Assembly: GCA_012845835.1 (NCBI GenBank)
Contig: JABAKD010000007.1
Location: 4,655,858 to 4,719,857, forward strand
Direction of reading: 5' to 3'
DNA from: Undaria pinnatifida
Taxonomy: Eukaryota > Sar > Phaeophyceae > Laminariales > Alariaceae
Length of the DNA: 64,000 nucleotides
Part shown: piece by piece, positions 1 through 11,557 of the stretch
Layout: the number at the start of each line of letters is the position of its first letter
Position numbering within the stretch: the stretch's first letter is position 1
Program-made: the position numbers and the translations under genes
Notes under the pieces: generated by a model
The model's input: only the letters and a program-made list of their open reading frames with translations
What the model was told of the DNA's origin: nothing
Database searches by the model: none

Positions 1-776
1 CACAAACGTTGAATACAGCCAAGGTATAGCTCTCCTTTCTTTCTAATGTGTTAGGGCCTCCTTGTGCATGTTTGTGTTTCGCCGTTGACGGTGGCCGCAG
101 TGAAGCAGCTGGAGGTATTGATCTTCTCTTTTCGAAAATATTCACTGGTGCGTTGGTTGTCACAGAAACGTAAGCCGTGCATGAGTTGTTCAGTAACAAT
201 AGCGATGTCCTTAAGGGAACAGCCCCTCCCACTGTCTTGACAACGTAAACGTTTGAGGTATTGGAAGGCAAATTTGTCTGTCTGTCTCGTGCGATGTGCT
301 GCATCCATGCGTCCTTTACGTCATGCGCAGCTAAGTATCCGAGGCTCTGAAATAAACCACGCCATGGAGTGGCGTACAGATACATCAGGCATCGTCGGGC
401 AAGTACACCTCGTACCCGCGAGGCTTGCTGGAGATACATGTGGCACATATGTAGTCGAAGCTGGGAAGGACAGTCCACACCTGAGCCATGTTTGCATGGT
501 GATCTTACGACGCAAAAACATAAACATAGCGCATGGTATATGTGTTCCTGGTATGAAGATGATGTGTTGGCTGGTCAGACTCTACTCTTCGAAATATTAA
601 CAACGGCACGGACCACGTCTCTTCAATCTACGGCGCAAAGGCAGCAGCTTTGAGTAGGATGCCAGCAAACGATGGATCAAGCAAACGTGGAGATACGCGA
701 CTTGCACCCCATGTGTCAGGTATATTGGGCCGCGGGGGGGGGGCAGCTACGTGAGGCTGGGGATAAGGGGCTGTCG
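1..776. other. No supported feature
   Basis: Only short overlapping ORFs on both strands. A poly(G) tract lies at 732-743 just before the family C MITE. Confidence 0.5.
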
Positions 777-1012
777 TTCTACGATAGCCCCCCCAATTTT
801 TCTTTAACGAAGTCGCCGGTTTTGAAACCAGCTCCCGGCCGTAACGTCTGAATTACGGTGCCCCTTGCTACCCCGACGCCATCGTTCGATCGTCCTTTGC
901 AAACAATAAAGTGCATGGAGATATTTTTTTCCTAGCATATTTGCTCGTGTCGAGTAGCCATGAAACGTTCGTTAAAGAAATCGCCGGTTTTGGGGGGGGG
1001 GCTATCGTAGAA
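777..1012. mobile_element. MITE family C, copy 1
   Basis: A ~236-bp element with ~45-bp inverted termini: TTCTACGATAGCCCCCCC at the left and its complement ending at 1012. Inside both ends the sequence TCTTTAACGA...TCGCCGGTTTT is repeated in inverted orientation. No coding capacity. Copy 2 lies at 25305-25583. Confidence 0.8.
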
Positions 1013-4000
1013 TCAGTCGGGGGCCGTCGATGGATTATGGAAAACCTTTTGGCATTTTTCGCAATTTTGCGTCGGAGAGGGAGGGGTACTTAATGGACGG
1101 GACATGGAGGATGGCGGCATGGCTGGTAGGATAAACGGCGCGTGCGGTGTGACCGAAAGGACTATGTCCGAATTTCACCGGTGATTGCGCTGTGTATGAA
1201 GGTGAGCATGTGTCGCAACAATGCGCTCATGGCGGAAATTCCACGACGCATCAGGGGTGACCGAGCCAGTACCACAGGTAGGGATCATTGTATAGCCTAG
1301 CAGGAAACGTGACTGCCCATGTCGAGAAGCTTGAAGAGTGCTGCTCGAGACGTAGGGTCAGTAAGTTGACGGCAGAGAAAAAACTTGACAAAGGTGGAGA
1401 TCGTCACACGATGACTTCTTTGCTTGTTTCGGTGAGTATGTATGTTGGACGGGAGCAAGTCGTGCAATGATCGCCAGAATTGAAGAGATGACGAAAACGA
1501 AGGCCTGGGCTGTTGTTACCAGCCTCCAATAAATAGCACATATGTGTAGCTTGTACAGCCACTGAATTATTTACCTACGCTTGCCTTTAGTTCCAGCTGC
1601 GCCTTTCAGCGCACAACAGCCCCCAAGAACCAACTCCACTCTTTTTATTTTGCTTCTCCGCCAACATTCCCGCACTCGTCAATACCCCCCCCCCCCATGG
1701 GAGGAATTTCTACTGTTAATGCAACATAAACTAATTTGTTACACTAGTGAGTACACTTGCACAACACATACTTCTCGCAATATCATACTGACGTATGTGT
1801 ACGACAGTGCTTTTAAAATAATGCTCTCAGGCAGAACCCAGTTTGCCTCGACAATGGACTAAAGCGGGGACAAAGAGAATATTGAAGACGAAACAACTAC
1901 ACATTGCCAAGCTACATCAACAGCAACCCGCACTTAAAACATCAAAAAAGATCTAAAGGGCAACATCCAGTAACACAGGGTCCACCACCTGGGCAGCACG
2001 CACATATAACCAGGCGCGTTACTCTGACAACCGCTATTATTGCCGCAGCCAAGGCATCGCACACAAACACACCCAACTGCGGGAGGTGCCATATTCCACG
2101 AAAAAAATGAGTATCACCCAGAAGCAATATCCCACACAGTCGTTTCGAATGAAGACCTTGTGCACACACGTTCCGATAATGGTCTACTTGGATATGTTAA
2201 CAGTCGATGAAGGTGAAACCGAGACCGCGGGCAATCTCCAACCCCATAAACACGCGTAACAAAGTCGTACTGGTACCGTGCTCAGCTCCGGTGTACACCA
2301 GCACGCGCACACTTCACACACATACTGCACAATAATTTACTCTGATTGGTAACGTACCCAAACTTGGCACAGCACGCAAACACGTCTTATACGCATAGAG
2401 TCTATATTAAAAGAAAATCATGACATGCGAATGCTTCATGCATGCGGGGATGCAAACCCAACGTCATACCCACAAGGATCGAACGCCATGCCGTAAACGC
2501 TAAATTCACTTGGAGGTGCAGCACGTGCTGCAAGCCGCAGCCCCACACCTTACCGGCATGCGGGCGAAGCTAAACGAAAGTCGATACAGAGAACTAATGT
2601 TACTGCTGGATGGAGTGCTTACTACGTAAAGACTAATGCATTTGCTCCTTTGGCCTAGCCAGTGTTACTTGCCATGTGAATTGAACGGTAGCTTTTTTGT
2701 TTTAGTCTTCACAAGCGTACTACCCCCTTTGCAACTTGCGACACCTCCCTGATTGGATTCCAACAACATCCCGAAAGGGAAGGTTGTACAAAAGTAGGTG
2801 TAGACTACACTCTAGGTACACAGTGCTGCAACAAACAGAACTACAAAAACGGAAGTGTCCAACAAACAGTTCAGAGTATACGTTGCAGCAGCCCAGGCCA
2901 AAATAGATGCTATCCCACTGTTGCCGAGGTTCTCCAACTGGAGCACACGACAAAGCACATGCACAACTAACCAAAACGCTTCACTACACACATAAATAGT
3001 ATATTATCAAAAATGAGAACATCTAACAGACAACATATTTCCTCGTGTTTGGAGACACGTGCAACACCTGGGCGATCCCGCCGTTGACCAACATTATCCG
3101 GCACCAACACGCTACAAATTCCCACGGCCGTAATAATACACAAAAATGCATCCTCCCCACACACGTTACCAACTGTGCTTCCGAACCCTACCTGTACACG
3201 CAGCTGATTCCAACAGTGTGGAACGAGCCTCAGGAAGACGACATCGAGCCCCACCTTCGCTACCGAAACCCCTGGATGTGAGATACGGTCGGGGGGGGGC
3301 AAGCGGACCGTCGCTCAAGGGCTTTCGAGGCTCGAGCGACCGGCCTTGTATCTAGCTCCAACACGCAAGCCAACCTCTTGACTCAAATGCAATGCGTTTC
3401 GCGAAACAACAACAACTAAAATTAAACGTTTAGCAATTACTTCCACAAATATAACAGCTGTCCACCTCTCGCGTGAGTGACCGTGGGCCGCTGGGGTAAG
3501 GTTCTCAAAAATCCGACCCCCCCCCAGTTCAACCTGTGCCCGACGTGAATTTCCATGGGGTGAAACAAAATCTGTGCCCTCCACTTGTCCTTCTGCAAGC
3601 CGATGGCGGTGACGACGAGATCGAGCACGAGACGCCATTCATACCGCCGCGTGCTAGGTGCTCGACGCTCCCGTTGTTGGTGCGTCTTCCGGCGCTGTCA
3701 GAGAGAAAAACGGGACAATGAATGGGGACAAAAATGGAAGCCATTATGAGGTTGGGAGCGGGTGTCGGGTAATAATGTTCGTAGCTGCGGTTGTAAGGGT
3801 GTCAACGCCTCTCACGGTACGGATCTAACTTTTTCGCTAACGTGTTTCGGCCGGAGACGAGGCTACTGGTCTAAAAACGGTACTGGTTTACCACGCTTTT
3901 TCCAAGACTCTCCGACTTTGAGGGGTTAGATATATGTACGTGTAATATTCATGTTCTTGCCATCCGACGAACAGCCTGTAGAATGAACTTTCACCTCTCG

Positions 4001-5413
4001 ACAGACCCATGCCACGGCAGATATACACCAACAAATTTTTGAGGTCCTTCACAAACAGCAAAAATGAAGCCGGATGGACTATCCCACGACCAGCTACGGT
4101 GGTGGTAGCTACAAATCGACAAACACAACAAAACGACACACCAGCAAAACTGTGTAGATCATTATGGTGGCCTTCATTCAGGAGTTCCGTCGGTGTCAAG
4201 AAATGAGTAGGCCAGAGCCTGTGCTACCCCTAGACTATACATCGTAGAACGTGTTGATCATGGCAACGCATTACCCCACTAATTAAACCTTAACACATGC
4301 GTACCCGGAACGAATCAAAGATACGGTAGGACATCACGGCACTGCTGATGCATTTATTTCCAATATTTCTACGATTCGATAATGCGCGGCGTAAAAGAGT
4401 TAACCTCGTCCACTCTCCTTACCGTTCCCCGGACACATATGAAGAAGAAAATGAAATGGTGTGTTAAATCGTGGCAGCTGCATGTTGGTGCGCTTTCTTC
4501 TGCCATCAGGAACCGAAATTTGGGCAGGTAAGCGTCCGCGTCGACTACACATAAACACTCTCCTCCTTCACCCATAGAACAAGAAGAAAATCACGGGATG
4601 CGATCATGGCGGTTGCGCGAAGATGAAGTGCAAATAATGTGTCTGGACACAGCCGACGACAATGTTTAGCATCAAGCGTTTCAGCATCGATAAATGATTG
4701 TCATCATCATTCCCGGGACAAACCAAAATAAGCAGAGGGTGACCATGAAATACGTCAACGAATAAGAGTCGATTGTGCGAGCTTCGAAGGTTGAGCCCGG
4801 GTCCTGTGCGTGTCCTGTGCACCAACAGCGAAAAGTACATGTACTGTATTTGAATAGACTAATGTGTTTTGTCAAGGGAGTCAATATACATCTGGTAGTG
4901 ATACCACACGGGGGTGGCAAAACATCATCATCAATGCAAACAGCCATACATACCTTACTCTCACCCTTGCTCGTCCATGCTGAGCACTACCAAAATAGAA
5001 CTGAGGGATGCCGAACGACGGAAGACCTCGAACAATGCCTGCCATCTGCAACGTACGAGCCACAAAATTTCTGCCCACAAATCTATCCCTCTTGCTTCTT
5101 ACACCGGTATTCCTGCCATCTTACATAGTTAGTGGAGAACGCCGCCCAAAAAATCTCACTATTTATGGTACTGTAGCCTCAACCAATACTAATACAGCAA
5201 AGTAGCACACGACGCTCAAAAGGTGCGCGCTGTTCCATCCATATCATGTGATACCAGGTACTAGTGCTGTAGTAGGGTCTCGTAACGCACCCTCCATTGC
5301 GGGCCGAAAAGCACCATCGATTGCGTACCTTGCGATTGCGGTGTTGCTCATGCGTGTCTTCTTTCAGTTAAACCACTGGGGTATTCGCACACCCCGCGAT
5401 GATTGCGACACCA
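1013..5413. other. Intergenic, no supported feature
   Basis: 4.4 kb with no ORF that resembles a known protein and no repeat shared with the rest of the window that I could see. ATCGTAGAACGTGTT at ~4231 could be a decayed family A terminus, but no partner was found. Confidence 0.5.
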
Positions 5414-5684
5414 GACGCTTGATACGATAGAGGTATACCTTTTTTTGGCGAAATTGTTTTCTGAATGACGGGCCTCCTCAACCCAAACATCGTCGGAAAT
5501 GCGCAATTTTTGTCATTTTGCATGAATCTTGGTTGTGTACAAATATGGACATACATAGGAGTTTGCGTGTCTGTTTGCATTGTTATTTTTTTCTTGATTA
5601 AATACGTGTTTGGGAGAGGTCTCTTGAGCTCCCAAGTGGAGGATCATCGGAAAAACGTGGTGCGGCTCTGTCGTAGCACGCGTC
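5414..5684 (+). mobile_element. MITE family A, copy A1
   Basis: Inverted ends GACGCTTGATACGATAGAGG and the complement of CTGTCGTAGCACGCGTC. The family interior is TTTCTGAATGACGGG, CTCCTxAACCC, TCGTCGGAAA and GGGAGAGGTCTxxxGCTCCC. About 270 bp, non-coding. Confidence 0.85.
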
Positions 5685-5751
5685 ATCAGGTATATACGAA
5701 CGACGTACTACGCCGTAAATTTGATTAAAACAAGAGAAGGCATATAGACTG

Positions 5752-5880
5752 TAAGGGGAGTCGCCGACCTATGCCATTGATGAAGACACACAACACGTAA
5801 TACGCGCGATCGGAGTATAACACACGGCTTGCAAAGATGAGTTTCGACCAAACCTTCGATATTGCAGCTGCTGGAGAGTA
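5752..5880 (-). repeat. Family D end, split by the MULE-like element
   Basis: GGGGAGTCGCCGACCTATG, ACGCGCGATCGGAGTATAAC and GGCTTGCAAAGATGAGTTTC are the reverse of the D end module. The terminal part (TTTTATAATATAC) continues at 12734, beyond the MULE-like insertion, showing that D was present first. Confidence 0.72.
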
Positions 5881-5889
5881 TTTCAGTTT

Positions 5890-6448
5890 GGGCGATGGCC
5901 GAAATCGGGTACACCCGATTGACCTATGGCCGTTATCGGGTACCCCTTAAACACACAGTCCCACAACGACTCAGGACGACATCGCATTGGTCGAAACCAC
6001 ACCGCATCCGAACGCAGCCGCATGTCCATCGGGTGTACCCGATTATGGCTGACCAAGTCCTCGACATGTACCCGACTCGCATACAAGCCACCCGATTATG
6101 GCCGGACTACTCGACCACCAGCCCACACGCTCACACGCACGCGCAGCGGGCGCGAACTCGCGCCACGTCACGAGGCGGGGCATTGTTTGTTCCTTCGTCT
6201 CGGAGCTCATTTTTTACCGGAGATCTTTTTCCGGAGCTCTTTTTTGTGGACCTTGAAGTCGCAGTTAGGCCATTTCTTACGCAGTCGGATACCGCCAGAC
6301 CGCCAGTCGAAAACAGCCCCTTTCGACTGGACTTTTTTTCGACTAGATTCTCCTGGTCCTTCTTCTTATCGTCAGCAGAGCCGATTTTTTATTCTTATCG
6401 TCAGTCGAGCCGATTTCAAAGTTTTGGTGCTCTTCCTAGAGCGGTTGG
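5890..6448 (+). repeat. Left terminal inverted repeat of the MULE-like element
   Basis: Matches the reverse complement of ~12200-12724. It is rich in CCCGAT/ATCGGG words, including the palindrome ATCGGGTACACCCGAT. It is interrupted at 6449 by the LTR remnant and resumes at 7160. ORFs seen here on either arm are by-products of the repeat. Confidence 0.8.
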
Positions 6449-7159
6449 TGTTAAGATACGGCCTCGAAAGGCCTGTAAGTATCCGAACTTGAGACCATTT
6501 GGATGGGTTTCGTATGATAAGATTGGCGGTTTATATTCGAAGAAGTTAGGTATTAGATCGGAGGCACGTGCCTCCGATCTCAGAAGCTATCCCGGGCTCT
6601 GGTGGAAACGAATACAGCTACTTCTCTACGAAGGAACGAAAGTGAGTACTCTCCGAAGACCTGCTCAATTGGCAGACCTGCAGGGGGCACTCTGTATCCC
6701 CCACCTTTCATTTAAAATGGATAATTGACAGAGGTCCGCCGTATATCCGGCCGACCTGCTATCCCGCCGTTTCAGGGGGGGAGAGTGTTATAAGGCTTAG
6801 TTTGGGTAAGCTCTATTGGTTAACCTTTTGCAAGTGGTCAAACGGACTAATACCCCACTAATACCTTAACAAATGGCGTCGTCGACAGACCATAGGTTTT
6901 TTGGGTCGTGGGTTCGATCCCCACCATCCACAATAATAAACTTTTCAGATTTTCCCCATGTCGAACTTGAAAAATACTCTCCCTGGTACCCCAGGCAATG
7001 AAACGGCTTGGATAAATTACAGGTCCGCCCGTATATCCGGCCGACCTGCTATCCCGCCGTTTCAGGAGGGGAGAGTGTTTTAAGGCTTAGTTTGGGTAAG
7101 CTATTGGTTAACCTTTTGCAAGTGGTCAAACGGACTAATACCCCACTAATTCCTTAACA
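6449..7159 (+). mobile_element. LTR-element remnant with 85-bp LTRs (TRIM-like)
   Basis: Two ~85-bp direct repeats (6786-6871 and 7076-7159) begin TGTTxTAAGG and end CCTTAACA, giving TG...CA termini. Between them lies a TGG-led primer-binding site (TGGCGTCGTCGAC, two bases after the first LTR) and a purine tract (AGGAGGGGAGAG) against the second. The same purine-rich 3' internal sequence also precedes the first LTR, so the array is internal end-LTR-internal-LTR. The unit is flanked by TTGG (6445-6448 and 7160-7163), and the uninterrupted right arm of the host element shows the empty site. The 6450-6730 part ends with words resembling a copia pol C-terminus (QLADL), which is weak evidence. Confidence 0.65.
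6905..6935 (+). other. tRNA T-arm-like (B-box) sequence inside the LTR remnant
   Basis: GTGGGTTCGATCCCCAC forms a perfect 5-bp stem with a 7-nt TTCGATC loop, like a tRNA T-arm or RNA polymerase III B box. No matching acceptor, D or anticodon arms are evident, so it is not called a tRNA gene. Confidence 0.45.
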
Positions 7160-8254
7160 TTGGTGTGAGGGAGTACTACTGCTGTACAGCAGTCGAGAGC
7201 TCTTTTTCCGGAGATATATTTTGTGGCTTGTGAGACCCCGCTCCGCTCACGCCGGCGCGCCCAACCACAGCCACAGCAGTAGTGATGTGCGACAACGGCC
7301 AGCCGCCTGGCCAGGCGCAGGCCCTCGAAGAAGGAGCGTGGTTTCAAGACACGAAGAGCTTACGAGCAGCCGCGGGCGAGATGTTCACCGAGGCAGGGCG
7401 CTCTTTCGTCGCCGCACCCCAAATATTTTTCCCGTGTGGGACGGCGACCAGGGACGGCGCTACGAGGAACACCAGCGAACAGCCGAGTACACACAAAATT
7501 GGCAACACAACGCAACAACATGTGCATAAATATACAGGAGACTCCACACATAACATGAAGCACTGCTGCTGCTGTGTACAGGACTGCTGGATTTTGGCCA
7601 TTCATTGCAAAACTAATTCCTATGTAAGAGAGGTACAAGCACGACCCACAGAGCGTTTCCTGAAAACGGCGTCCCTGCAGGTCACCTGTTAGCGACACCT
7701 ACGAAATCATGTGACTCAAATCATTTGATCAAATCATTTCTCGGGGTGTGATGTGACAGGTGGCGGCAGTGAATTTCTCGGGCCCGACACGCCACGAACA
7801 TATCCCCCTGTGCCATTTGGAAAGGAGCATCTGAATCGTTAGCCCTTTTCTTGCCGTGTCCGAGCCCAAGTAGTCTGTGACCTGTCTAAACCGTCTGCAT
7901 AGGTGTGCTTCTGTGCCTTATGTGTAAGGGGTGCTAAGGCCATTTATTATGCAGTCGGATCCGGATGTGTTTTCGACTAAAGGCCAAATCGAGCTTTCTT
8001 ACGCTCCAGTCGGAATTCTCAGTCGAAAAAAGTTTTTTACGTGTTTTTTGAACCGATCGCATCGCCCATCCCACCACCAAACACACACCCACACGGCCAC
8101 ACGGCCACACACCCATACCAGATACCACACTGCAGTACCATACAAGGCGTTGACGCTGGCTTCGCTATCCCAGCTGTTGCTTCTCGCAGCAAGTCAGCGT
8201 GGCAGTTTTGCTCGCCAGCAGCGTGTATCACACGACGGCAGCAGCGCGCGGTCT

Positions 8255-8663
8255 TGTTTGAATAGTTTGAATACGCTTGCTGAATAACGTGTTCTGTGTA
8301 ACCACGCGGCGTGCCGCTACGGCGTAGATCGAGGAGAGAAGATAAAATACTCGTACACCGGATACCAAATACACACCAGGTGGGTCAATACCGTTCTGTC
8401 AGAGACCGTACCATATAAACCACACACAGGAGGTAAGCCGCACCTGATTGTCACCGGCTGCACCACTCACATATATACGGGCAGTATCGTTATCATCAAA
8501 GCCCGGGTCGTATCATTAACATCATCGACTGCCCCGCGGGGGGACAGCTCCACACTCCGAGGCATATACCGAATAATGCCTCGACACATAATACGAAACC
8601 CCAGAAGATACGAAACCGCCAAATATCCGCGGACCCGTATCGAACAACCGCATACCACAAACA
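8255..8663 (-). repeat. copia 3' LTR (minus-strand element)
   Basis: 409-bp partner of the LTR at 11558-11966, with the same TGTTTG/CAAACA ends. It is preceded outward by GGTCT (8250-8254) and adjoined inward by the polypurine tract. Confidence 0.92.
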
Positions 8664-8713
8664 GCCCCCCTATTCGGTGCTCGATACGATAGGTCCCGAA
8701 CAACTTATCACCA

Positions 8714-8818
8714 ATTGCCAGGTAAAACGGCAAATCCCAAATTCCATAATAAATCATTGCCAAGGTAAAACGGCAAGCCCAAATTCCGTCATGAAGAATT
8801 GCCAAGGTAAAACGGCAA
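8714..8818 (-). repeat. 42-bp tandem repeats in copia 3' untranslated region
   Basis: Three copies of a ~42-bp unit start at about 8714, 8756 and 8798. Each contains ATTGCCAAGGTAAAACGGCA, whose ends (TTGCC/GGCAA) can pair into a short hairpin. They lie between the reverse transcriptase fragment and the 3' LTR. Further repeats with a GCCCGATAAC core occur at ~8977-9050. Confidence 0.7.
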
Positions 8819-9105
8819 TCCCTATACCAAATCTCTCAATCTCCATTCCAGCATTGATCTCCCAATCTAAAGCGAGACAGTAACTATACGGGAAGGGAAA
8901 AATCCAACAAACAAGAGTATGCTGGTAAAATCCTCAACCAAAACCGATAACACCGTCTTCACTAAAAATAGCATTCCGCCCGATAACAACGGCCCCCCTG
9001 TTGTACAAAAATATCACACCGCCCGATAACATCCGGCCCCCCTGTTGCGTACTCTGGGCGAGTAGGACAACAGAACGTGTCTGATATAGGGCATCTCAAA
9101 TCGAA

Positions 9106-9459
9106 CTATAACAGCCCCCCTGCTATTAATAGGTGCTCACCACGGGAGTATGCTCGAGAAAATCGGCAACCTGCGTACCACCGCAACTCCCCCAGGTTGT
9201 TGATAGGAACGAACTGGTTCAGGTCCTCACAAAACTTGTCACACCTACTCTTAAGCCCCATCGCAAATATGTCATCCACATGCACTACTACTACGATAGA
9301 AACGGCCCCCGCTTCAACCAAACGCATAACACACGCATCAGCCTCACACTGCTCAAAACCAAGACCCCTCATGCCGCGTACCAAGTGATGGTGCCATTGC
9401 CGCGACGCCTGCTTCAAACCATACAGGCTGCGGCACAACTTAACCACCTTACCGGACAT
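9106..9459 (-). pseudogene. pol: copia reverse transcriptase fragment (RVT_2 type)
   Basis: A 117-residue open frame, offset from the gag frame, carries hallmarks of the Ty1/copia reverse transcriptase. YGLKQASRQW is followed by VVHVDDIFA, where the Asp-Asp pair corresponds to the catalytic YVDD box, and then by NLGELRWYAGC. The frame is cut after SRGEHLLIAG, so the thumb, connection and RNase H parts are absent. About 130 residues that should lie between the DAMD motif at the end of the gag frame and the start here are also missing (family knowledge; size approximate). It cannot encode a working enzyme. Confidence 0.9.
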
Positions 9460-10159
9460 CGACCCGGCCTCACGCGATACTCAGTGTCCATGGCATCGAA
9501 CCACACATCTCCGTGTTCATCCTCGCACGCTTCGCGATACGAGTCGGGCGTTACCAACTCACTCGCAGGGCATGAAGGCAGTTCAGGAGCGGGCATGTGC
9601 GGAGGAGACTGGTCGGCAATGATCATAGCGATATTCTCCCGCGCGGCTAGCATCGAAACGAAGCCATGCTGCGGGCCCAGGCCCCCCCGTTGTCGCGCCG
9701 CCGACCGCGTCACCGCCGGCGATACCCGCGGTTGCTGCTGCTGCTGCACCGGCACCTCCACAGAGGGTGGAGGCGCGGGCGAGGATTCCGGCGGTGCAAC
9801 GGTCGCGGGCGGCGCAGGGGGAATGAACACGGGCAAGGACTCCGGTGATGCAACGGTCGCTGACGTCGGCTTCTGCTGCTGTGGTACGGATGACGCAGCA
9901 GGCAGGGGCGTGGGCGAAGACTCCGGCGTTACACCAGTCGATGGCGTCGACGGCTGGTACCACACCTCGAAGCCCCGCGGCGCTTGCGATTGCTGGGCTG
10001 GGTCACTGACAGCCCCCCCCTTAGCCGGCGACGGGGACCCGGCAATCGCGGTCCCTCCACCGACCTGCTGTTCACTGCTGGCCGGCGCCTGGCTGTCGAT
10101 AGTCGAGGAAAGCGGCCCGCCCTCGTAGGCTCCCCCGGCTTCTCCACTTCTCGGCTTTG

Positions 10160-10415
10160 GCTGACCATCGTCGCCCACACCGCCCCCGTCCCAGTGTGGT
10201 TCGCCTCCGCCCGCACCGCCCCCGTCCCATTGTTGTGCGCCTCCGCCCACACCGCCCCCGTCCCATTGTTGTGCGCCTCCGCCCACATCGCCCCCGTCCC
10301 ATTGTTGTGCGCCTCCGCCCACACCGCCCCCGTCCCATTGTTGTGCGCCTCCGCCCACACCGCCCCCGTCCCATTGATGTGCGCCTCCGCCCATACCGCC
10401 CCCGTCCAATGCGTC
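10160..10415 (-). repeat. 39-bp coding minisatellite in gag
   Basis: About six tandem copies of a 39-bp unit encode the 13-residue Trp-Asp-Gly-Gly repeats of Gag. Because the unit is a multiple of three, the antisense strand is also open, which creates a long spurious plus-strand ORF. Confidence 0.85.
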
Positions 10416-10789
10416 GCCGTGAATAACGAAGCCAGTTTGGTGCTGAGGCCAAGCTCCCGGTGGTGGTGGTGGTGGTGTGCTGCTGTAGTGCTCCTGGGGG
10501 GGCGGAGGGCCGTGCGGAGGGGCCGCGACAATGTTTGCATGCATGCGGGTGGGCGGAGCAGTGCGGCATTGCCTGGCCATGTGACCGTAAGCTCCACAAG
10601 GGCTGCAGACCTCCGAAAAAGCGTTCGGCGCTCGACAAATGTCGGACTTGTGCCCGAGGGCACCACACCGACCGCACTTGTACACTTCCCCCATGGACGC
10701 TCTTGGAGGCGGAGGAGACTCCGGCTGGTACCACCCACTTCCGGTGTTACCTGCCCCACCATTGCCCCCCGGCCTCAGCTGGTGCTGGG

Positions 10790-11240
10790 GCTGCTGCTGC
10801 GGCTGGGGTGGGTGCTGCTGCTGCTGGGGTGGGTGCTGCTGCTGCTGCTGCTGGTGCTGGTAACTATGGTCTGCACCCCCACGCTGCTGCTGTTGCCCTC
10901 CCCCCAACTGCTGCTGCTGCTGCTGCCCATACGGCCGCTGCTGCAGCTGCTGTTGCTGCGCAAACGGCCGCTGCTGCCGCTGCTGTTGCTGCCCATACGG
11001 CCGCTGCTGCTGCTGCTGTTGCTGCCCAAACGGCCGCTGCTGCTGCTGCTGTTGCTGCCCAAACGGCCGCTGCTGCTGCTGCTGTTGCTGCCCGTACGGC
11101 CGCTGCTGCTGCTGCTGTTGCTGCCCATACGGCCGCTGCTGCTGCTGCTGCTGTTGCTGCCCATACGGCCCCTGTTGCTGCTGCTGTTGCTGCCCATACG
11201 GCCGCTGCTGCTGCTGCTGTTGCTGTCCATACGACCTCAA
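10790..11240 (-). repeat. Gln-codon (CAG/CAA) repeat tract in gag
   Basis: Repeated units of roughly 36-39 bp encode (R)PYGQQQQQQQ and PFGQQQQ blocks. The plus strand reads as CTG/TTG runs. Expected to be length-variable between copies. Confidence 0.85.
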
Positions 11241-11557
11241 GATGAGCGCCGGGGGGGTCTGGTGGTGACGGTAATCTGGCTCCGGCACAGGCTGCCCAGC
11301 ACTTGCCTGCTGCATGGGCCGCCCGCTCCCCCCAGCGGTACCCGACTGAACCGCTGCCTCGGCGGACATCCTCAACGCTCTCTCCGCTGACAACGCCGCG
11401 TCTCGCTCAGCCACCGTCGCGTCTCTCTCAGCCAACGTCGCGTCTCGCTGAGCCAAATTAATCGACACTCCTCCAGCTGCTGCCGAAGCAGCTCGGCCTC
11501 CTCGGCCATAACAGCAACCCTTCACCAAGCTCCGGGCCCGGAAACCCACGATTATCG

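Larger units (their letters stand above)
9414..11509 (-). pseudogene. gag: copia Gag with two CCHC zinc knuckles, Gln-rich and Gly-rich repeats, fused to start of reverse transcriptase
   Basis: Nucleocapsid-type polyprotein of the copia element. One open frame runs from 11549, but its first codon is GTG and overlaps the likely primer-binding site. The better start is the ATG at 11509 in another frame (MAEEAELLRQQLEE, coiled-coil-like), which needs a one-base shift near 11455-11465 to join the long frame; I therefore call it broken. Counting from 11549, residues ~32-62 are heptad-like AERDATVAERDA repeats. Residues ~105-253 are Gln-rich PYGQQQQ repeats. Two CX2CX4HX4C knuckles lie at ~291-304 (CGRCGALGHKSDIC) and ~315-330 (CSPCGAYGHMARQC), the RNA-binding signature of retroelement Gag. 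Residues ~378-463 are 13-residue WDGGGVGGGAQQ repeats, then Pro/Ser-rich sequence. The C-terminus (SYREACEDEHGDVWFDAMD) matches the region that starts the copia reverse transcriptase domain, showing that protease and integrase have been deleted. Confidence 0.85.

Noticed and set aside
5862-6728. 288-codon plus-strand ORF
   Set aside because: It crosses the end of a D repeat, the MULE-like TIR and the LTR remnant. The TIR part reappears as an ORF in the inverted arm at 12.2-12.7 kb, so it is repeat sequence. Only the last ~35 codons might derive from a copia pol end.
6872-6945. tRNA gene in the LTR remnant
   Set aside because: Only the T-arm folds; no D arm, anticodon arm or acceptor pairing is visible.
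9984-11390. 468-codon plus-strand ORF rich in Leu/Pro, and other long ORFs over 9.1-11.5 kb
   Set aside because: They are antisense or frame shadows of the repetitive gag gene; the minisatellite period is a multiple of three, which keeps other frames open.
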